DNA of 10,277 nt from Clostridiaceae bacterium UBA6085 (GTDB lineage Bacteria; Bacillota; Clostridia; Clostridiales; Clostridiaceae), in contig DIXH01000089.1 of NCBI GenBank assembly GCA_002428605.1, positions 1 through 10,277 on the forward strand. The letters are read 5' to 3'. The translations under genes and the position numbers were made by a program. Shown one piece after another: positions 6,743 through 10,277 of the stretch. The notes beneath the pieces are model-generated. The model ran no database searches, was not told where the DNA came from, and saw only the letters and a program-made list of their open reading frames with translations. Each line of letters starts with the position of its first letter. The stretch's first letter is position 1.

Positions 6743-7231
6743 TCAAAGCTTCAGCTCCATATAGAGGGTGCCTTTGTGGGGATTGTAGATGTAGGGCTCA
6801 ATCTCATGGAAGCCCAGTGAAAAGTACAGCTTCTGGGCATCGGCCATCGAAGGGAGGGTGTCAAGTCTCATGTACCCGTATCCCAAGGCCCTGGCTTCAT
6901 CGATCATCCTTGAGACAATTCCCCTTCCAAGGCCAGAGCCCCGGAAATCATCTCTGACAAAAACCCTCTTCAGCTCGCCAATGTCATCAGAAACATATCT
7001 GAGTGCCGCGCAGGCTGCAGCCCTGCCTCCAACATATGCAAGCATCAGGGAGCCCTTTGGCGGGGAATATTTGCCAGGCAGGCTGTCAAGCTCTTCATCA
7101 AAGCCCTGGAAGCACAGGCTTATGCCAATCGACCTGGAATATTCCATGAAGAGTTCCTTTGCATCATCCAATTGATCGTGTCCATAAACCCTAATGTACT
7201 CAATGTTTGTATTGCCGGTTTCTTTATCCAT
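6743..7231 (-). CDS. GNAT family N-acetyltransferase
   Basis: GNAT enzymes move an acetyl group from acetyl-CoA to an amine on a small molecule or protein. The 162-residue product is of normal single-domain length. The acetyl-CoA-binding motif A is clear: VFVRDDFRGSGLGRGIVSRMI (90-110), with the R-x-x-G-x-G loop at 97-102, followed by motif B ADAQKLYFSLGFHEIEPY (130-147). The N-terminal half (ELFMEYSRSIG, FQGFDEELDSLPGKYSPP) is the pattern of a common GNAT subgroup whose substrates are unknown. The start at 7231 has only a weak GGTGATGG upstream. It may be the first gene of a unit with the GyrI-like gene 103 bases downstream, since no terminator separates them. Substrate cannot be inferred. 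Confidence 0.9.
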   Translation of the reverse strand: MDKETGNTNIEYIRVYGHDQLDDAKELFMEYSRSIGISLCFQGFDEELDSLPGKYSPPKGSLMLAYVGGRAAACAALRYVSDDIGELKRVFVRDDFRGSGLGRGIVSRMIDEARALGYGYMRLDTLPSMADAQKLYFSLGFHEIEPYIYNPHKGTLYMELKL

Positions 7232-7283
7232 GTTCCATCACCGCAATTCTTTATGTTTTTTCTAAAACACCTATCCTTCCTTC

Positions 7284-7316
7284 ATTATATCAAATCAGCA
7301 TTATCGTTTGCTGATT
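7284..7316 (-). promoter_or_regulatory. extended -10 promoter with overlapping inverted repeat, acetyltransferase gene
   Basis: On the minus strand, TGATATAAT (7292-7284) is an extended -10. Its -35 position (7312-7307, AGCAAA) is poor and falls inside a perfect inverted repeat, AATCAGCA-N8-TGCTGATT (7293-7316), that fills the spacer and -35. A dimeric regulator bound here would block or replace -35 contact. The hairpin has no U tract on either strand, so it is not a terminator. Confidence 0.5.
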
Positions 7317-7320
7317 CACA

Positions 7321-7364
7321 GGAAAAATTCAAACGGACAGCACTGAAGTAAATCAGGCTGTCCG
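7321..7364 (-). terminator. rho-independent terminator of the OFA transporter gene
   Basis: CGGACAGC (7334-7341) pairs perfectly with GCTGTCCG (7357-7364), with an inner CTGA/TCAG stem and loop AGTAAA. On the minus strand the hairpin is followed by TTTGAATTTTT, a broken U tract. It lies 40 bases past the stop of the transporter gene. Confidence 0.7.
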
Positions 7365-7403
7365 CTAGGACTTTCATATTAAGCTGCGATAATTGAAATG
7401 ACC

Positions 7404-8654
7404 TTACTCCAATATGATATCTGTATCAGGTGCTTTCAACTTGTGTGTTCCAAAAAGAAGGAGAGTTATCGTGAAACCGAGAATGCACAGGAAAGCTACA
7501 AACAAGAATACGTTAGCAATGCTTCCTGATACATCCAGAAGCAGACCTGATGCCAGAACTCCGGCAATGGCTCCTATTCCGTAAGCTGTGAAGACAACCC
7601 CATAGTTCCTGCTGTAGTTTCTGGAACCGAACATGGCTGAGGTAGATGTGGGAGCTATGGCCAGCCATCCTCCAAGATTGAACCAGAATATGGAGAAGGA
7701 GACAGCATACTTCAGGCTTTCGCCTTCATTCGCTGAGAGCATGAGAAGTGCTGCAGCAAGAATCAGAAGGTAAGAAAGGAGCATAGCCCTTCCTGACGAG
7801 AACCTGTCCGTTATCATTCCGAAAAACGGTCTCCCTGCACCGTTGAAGAGGGCGAAGAGTACCATAAGTCTGGTAACCTCCATGGACGTAAGCCCTATCA
7901 TTACCGTACCTGCGGCTGTCGTCAGCCCTACCATCATGAGCCCTATCATTGATCCAATGACAAAGTTAAGGTACAGTGCCTTGAAGCCTTTTGACCTGAG
8001 CATATTCCTGGTTTCCACGCCGGACAAAGCTGCTATTTTTGTGTCTTCTAAAACACCAGCTGCCGTTTTAGGATATCTGAAGGGAAGCGAGAGAAGCGGG
8101 ATAAGGACTCCAAAGGAAGCACCAATTGCGAGGAAGGTGAATTGAAGTCCGAAGGCATCGACCAGCTGCCTTATGAGTGGCGCTGTGACTACCGGTGAAA
8201 GGCCGAAGCCTACAAGCACCAGTCCTGTGAAAAGGCCCTTCCTTTCTGGAAACCATTTGGAAATTGCGGTCATAGGAACACCGTAGGCAATCCCTACTCC
8301 GGATCCGCCTATGACACCATAGGTCAATGTCAGCGCATAGATACTTGGAGCAAAGGCTGACAGTATCCATCCAAGGGCTACTAGCAGCCCGCCGGATATA
8401 AGTACAAGTCTCGGGTCGAACCTCTCAAGTTGCTTTCCTGTGAGGAACATGAATATAGCATAGAAGGCCAGGGATGTCATATAGGGTAGTCCGCCAAGCA
8501 TTGAGCCGGCTTCGTAATTCCTCTCGATTGAAAGCCTCAGGACGCCATAGGAATAGACGGTGCCAAGACACATCATGATGAGGAATCCAAACAGGAGGTA
8601 GACCCACTTGTTTCCATTGTTTTTCGTTTTGAATCCTATAGGTGTTTTCTTCAA
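7404..8654 (-). CDS. OFA-type major facilitator superfamily transporter
   Basis: This is a twelve-helix secondary carrier of the oxalate/formate antiporter (OFA) group. The product is 416 residues. Family features are the first helix with GTVYSYGVLR, the loop 2-3 motif GKQLERFDPR, the repeat of that motif as GMITDRFSSGR between helices 8 and 9, and helix 11 NYGVVFTAYGIGAIAG. In the oxalate carrier OxlT an arginine in helix 8 and a lysine in helix 11 bind the substrate. Here an arginine is present in NGAGRPFFG, but I see a tyrosine in FTAYG where the lysine may align, so oxalate is doubtful; pyruvate-like or other monocarboxylates are alternatives. The chosen start is TTG 8654 because GGAG lies eight bases upstream; the GTG at 8663 would abut it. 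It is a single-gene unit with its own promoter and terminator. Confidence 0.88.
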   Translation of the reverse strand: MKKTPIGFKTKNNGNKWVYLLFGFLIMMCLGTVYSYGVLRLSIERNYEAGSMLGGLPYMTSLAFYAIFMFLTGKQLERFDPRLVLISGGLLVALGWILSAFAPSIYALTLTYGVIGGSGVGIAYGVPMTAISKWFPERKGLFTGLVLVGFGLSPVVTAPLIRQLVDAFGLQFTFLAIGASFGVLIPLLSLPFRYPKTAAGVLEDTKIAALSGVETRNMLRSKGFKALYLNFVIGSMIGLMMVGLTTAAGTVMIGLTSMEVTRLMVLFALFNGAGRPFFGMITDRFSSGRAMLLSYLLILAAALLMLSANEGESLKYAVSFSIFWFNLGGWLAIAPTSTSAMFGSRNYSRNYGVVFTAYGIGAIAGVLASGLLLDVSGSIANVFLFVAFLCILGFTITLLLFGTHKLKAPDTDIILE

Positions 8655-8675
8655 TCTGCACACTCCAGGTTTTAT

Positions 8676-8703
8676 TTATTAATGTAGAATAGTAATCTGA
8701 CAA
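8676..8703 (-). promoter_or_regulatory. promoter of the OFA transporter gene
   Basis: On the minus strand TTGTCA (8703-8698) is followed after 16 bases by TAATAA (8681-8676), about 20 bases before the start codon, which leaves a very short leader. It lies between the terminator of the upstream gene and the transporter start, so it fits the position. Confidence 0.6.
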
Positions 8704-8717
8704 GTAGTTGACTGAAA

Positions 8718-8763
8718 CAAAAAAGCCAACGGAAAAGCTCCATTTCTGGATCTTCCATTGGCT
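8718..8763 (-). terminator. rho-independent terminator of the DUF2294 gene
   Basis: AGCCAA-C-GGAA (8724-8734) pairs with TTCC-A-TTGGCT (8753-8763), with an inner TCCA/TGGA stem and a TTTC loop. Read on the minus strand it ends in GGCTTTTTTG, a good U tract. It lies 45 bases past the DUF2294 stop codon. Confidence 0.85.
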
Positions 8764-8807
8764 TACATACGACTGGCATATGCCCTTCGAACCGTCTTCC
8801 ATTTATA

Positions 8808-9170
8808 TTATCTTGTGAATCTCTCTTCCATGTCACAGTCCACCACTATAACGATGATCTTCTCACCTGTCTTTGTGCTTACATCAGAATATGTGCTGAT
8901 CACATTCACGTCAAGCACAGACTTTACAGCAGCCTCCAGGCTTTCGCGTGCGTTCTCGAAGAGCGCTGACCTTACCTTCTTAATGAGGTCTATCCCTTCT
9001 CTGGTATGTGCCAGGTTCTTCTCAGAGTTGCTCAGGAAGCCCTGAAGCCTGATAAGGATAAGGTCCTGCATTATAGTGGTCCTGATCTTTTCAGGTCCTC
9101 TGCCCATCTGCTCGATTTCAAACTTGCTTATCGCTTCGCTTATCTTCGACTCAATTTGCCCTTTTGTCAT
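8808..9170 (-). CDS. DUF2294 / MpsC-like domain protein
   Basis: The 120-residue product matches the pattern of the DUF2294 family (PF10057, also named MpsC-like): KGQIESKISEAISKFE (3-18), the conserved MGRGPEKIRTTI (22-33), DLILIRLQGFLSNSEKNLAHTREG (36-59), and the closing STYSDVSTKTGEKIIVIVVD (92-111). These are soluble proteins of about this length, common in Firmicutes and Cyanobacteria. The Pfam name links them to the MpsABC membrane-potential system, but their biochemical role is not settled, and no mpsA/mpsB-like gene is present here. The start at 9170 has AGGAGG six bases upstream. The gene is transcribed alone, from a strong promoter, and ends in its own terminator, which suggests an independent and well-expressed function. 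Confidence 0.85.
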   Translation of the reverse strand: MTKGQIESKISEAISKFEIEQMGRGPEKIRTTIMQDLILIRLQGFLSNSEKNLAHTREGIDLIKKVRSALFENARESLEAAVKSVLDVNVISTYSDVSTKTGEKIIVIVVDCDMEERFTR

Positions 9171-9238
9171 GAACAGCCTCCTGATGCAGGATTAAATGCA
9201 GTGGATGTCAGAAACCTTAGCATCAATGCATTTTTGAA

Positions 9239-9267
9239 ATTATAGCATAAGGATGGGTGGACAGCAA
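9239..9267 (-). promoter_or_regulatory. strong sigma-A-type promoter of the DUF2294 gene
   Basis: On the minus strand TTGCTG (9267-9262), a 17-base spacer and TATAAT (9244-9239) preceded by TG (extended -10, TGCTATAAT) form the best promoter in the window, about 69 bases ahead of the start codon. Confidence 0.75.
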
Positions 9268-9273
9268 TAGCGA

Positions 9274-9326
9274 TGTAAACAGAATATGAGGCGAAATTGG
9301 TAGTACCAGATATGGAATTGTTTACA
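9274..9326. promoter_or_regulatory. candidate operators between the divergent DUF2294 and SH3 genes
   Basis: TGTAAACA (9274-9281) and its inverted copy TGTTTACA (9319-9326) are each followed by GAA and stand 45 bases apart, about four helical turns. Between them lies an 11-base palindrome TGGTA-G-TACCA (9298-9308). The left copy is just upstream of the DUF2294 -35 and the right copy just upstream of a TATAAT (9336-9341) on the plus strand. The arrangement suits a shared regulator; eight-base matches in AT-rich DNA can also be chance. Confidence 0.35.
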
Positions 9327-9335
9327 GAAGGGGTA

Positions 9336-9341
9336 TATAAT
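9336..9341 (+). promoter_or_regulatory. candidate -10 element of the SH3 repeat protein gene
   Basis: TATAAT at 9336-9341 is a consensus -10 about 90 bases before the ATG, but no good -35 lies 16-18 bases upstream (TTGTTT at 9318 is only 12 away). An activator or another sigma factor may be needed. A small hairpin CTGGAT/ATCCAG (9393-9409) lies in the leader close to the ribosome binding site. Confidence 0.35.
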
Positions 9342-9429
9342 ATTAGGTGACATCAGTAATTTTATGGAATCTATATTATGATATTACGGTATCTGGATTA
9401 AATATCCAGTGCATGATTTGGGGGAACTT

Positions 9430-10277
9430 ATGAAGAGATATATGTCTGCGAGACTGTCACTTTTGCTATGCGCTGCACTGCTTGGAAGCCAGATGGCGAT
9501 CCCTGTAAGTACCGCTCTGGCTGAACCGATCCCGGTATCAGTAGAATCACTTTCGGTTGGGGGAACCTACACAGTATACTCAAGCATACCTGGCTACAGG
9601 GACAGCTACAGCGCACTGACAAAGACCAACCAGGTAACTACATATGCTGCCGGTAACTACATCATCTATAAGATTTATAACGGAACGCTGAACATAACAA
9701 GGACAAGCGGTGTTCCTGGCATATGGATAAACCCTGCACAGAACACAGCACCTGCTGCTCCGCAAGAACCAGTGCCGGCACCGGCTCCTGCTGAACCAAC
9801 TCCTGCTCCGGCACCTGAAGTCCAGGCTAAAGTCTACATGAAGACGACAGTCAATCTCAACATGAGGTCAGGTCCTGGCACAGGCTACAGCATAGTAAAG
9901 ACGATCCCAAAAGGAACAGCTGTAGAAGTAACCGGATCCTCAGGCACATGGAAAAAGGTAATTTACGGGTCATACACCGGCTGGTGTTCAGGAAGCTATC
10001 TTACCGCAGCTTCAGCGCCGGCTCCGGTCGCACCTGCTCCAGCACCTGTCGTGACTGCACCTTCTGAAAAGACATATATGAAGACAACGGCGAACCTCAA
10101 CATGAGGTCAGGGGCCGGTACCGGATACGGGATAATCAAGGTAATTCCAAAAGGAACGACAGTCGAGGTGATCGGAAGCTCCAGCTACTGGAAGAAGGTA
10201 GCATATGCCGGCATTACAGGCTGGTGCTCTGGAAACTACCTTACACCTGCTGCTGCACCAGTTCCTGTTTTGCCGCC
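9430..10277 (+). CDS. secreted SH3b-repeat cell-wall protein (partial, C-terminus outside window)
   Basis: The open frame runs from ATG 9430, with GGGGG five bases upstream, to the window edge with no stop (282 codons). It starts with a signal peptide: KRYMSAR, a hydrophobic core, and a likely cut after STALA (near residue 31). Residues about 38-107 form a small domain ending in YIIYKIYNGTLNITR and GVPGIWINP, resembling divergent SH3-like modules of clostridial cell-wall hydrolases. An Ala/Pro-rich linker (PAPAPAEPTPAPAP) follows. Two bacterial SH3 domains then begin at YMKTT (residues 137 and 217), each with NLNMRSGxGTGYxI, IPKGTxVEV and TGWCSGxYLT, exactly 80 residues apart and joined by another Ala/Pro linker. 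SH3b domains bind peptidoglycan. The missing C-terminus probably holds a catalytic domain such as NlpC/P60 or an amidase, but that is inference; it could also be more repeats. Confidence 0.88.
   Translation, partial: MKRYMSARLSLLLCAALLGSQMAIPVSTALAEPIPVSVESLSVGGTYTVYSSIPGYRDSYSALTKTNQVTTYAAGNYIIYKIYNGTLNITRTSGVPGIWINPAQNTAPAAPQEPVPAPAPAEPTPAPAPEVQAKVYMKTTVNLNMRSGPGTGYSIVKTIPKGTAVEVTGSSGTWKKVIYGSYTGWCSGSYLTAASAPAPVAPAPAPVVTAPSEKTYMKTTANLNMRSGAGTGYGIIKVIPKGTTVEVIGSSSYWKKVAYAGITGWCSGNYLTPAAAPVPVLP

Noticed and set aside
8425..8802. 125-codon minus-strand frame covering the promoter and start of the OFA carrier gene
   Set aside because: It crosses a promoter and a terminator and overlaps the real transporter frame; the translation matches no family pattern.
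9387..9426. CTGGAT/ATCCAG hairpin as part of a c-di-GMP or c-di-AMP riboswitch before the cell-wall gene
   Set aside because: The conserved cores of those riboswitch classes are not present and the leader is too short and AT-rich.

Overview
The window looks like ordinary chromosome from a low-to-mid GC Gram-positive anaerobe, most likely class Clostridia. This is inferred from strong AGGAGG-type ribosome binding sites, heavy AGG/AGA arginine use, a clostridial-looking DAHP synthase, a lipoprotein, an SH3-repeat cell-wall protein and a DUF2294 protein. No tRNA, rRNA, CRISPR array, insertion sequence or phage gene was seen. I did not find a convincing new multi-gene system; the oddities are modest and are listed as such.

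Layout. At 91-914 (+) lies a broken gene of the Fpg/endonuclease VIII family, with a one-base loss in a G run and a separate in-frame TGA. Next comes a DAHP synthase gene (1094-2134, +) with its own terminator, which also covers the stop codon of a convergent lipoprotein gene (2187-2903, -). After a 370-base divergent intergenic region comes a two-gene ABC exporter operon (3274-4959, +: ATPase, then ABC-2 permease), closed by a bidirectional terminator at about 4991-5029.

The rest of the window up to 9170 is on the minus strand. A possible transcription unit runs GNAT acetyltransferase (7231-6743), GyrI-like effector-binding protein (6639-6136), small membrane protein (6113-5679) and single-domain ChrA-type transporter (5620-5093). 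Upstream of it are two separately terminated single genes: an OFA-type major facilitator (8654-7404) and a DUF2294/MpsC-like protein (9170-8808).

From 9430 (+) to the window edge runs the start of a secreted Ala/Pro-rich protein with two SH3b repeats 80 residues apart. Its C-terminal part lies outside the window. The 259-base region it shares with the DUF2294 gene holds one very good promoter and several palindromic candidate operators.

Functionally the genes are a mixture: aromatic amino acid entry (DAHP synthase), membrane transport (ABC exporter, ChrA, OFA carrier), envelope (lipoprotein, SH3 protein) and accessory enzymes. Only the ABC pair and the GyrI/membrane/ChrA group are packed closely enough to suggest joint action.
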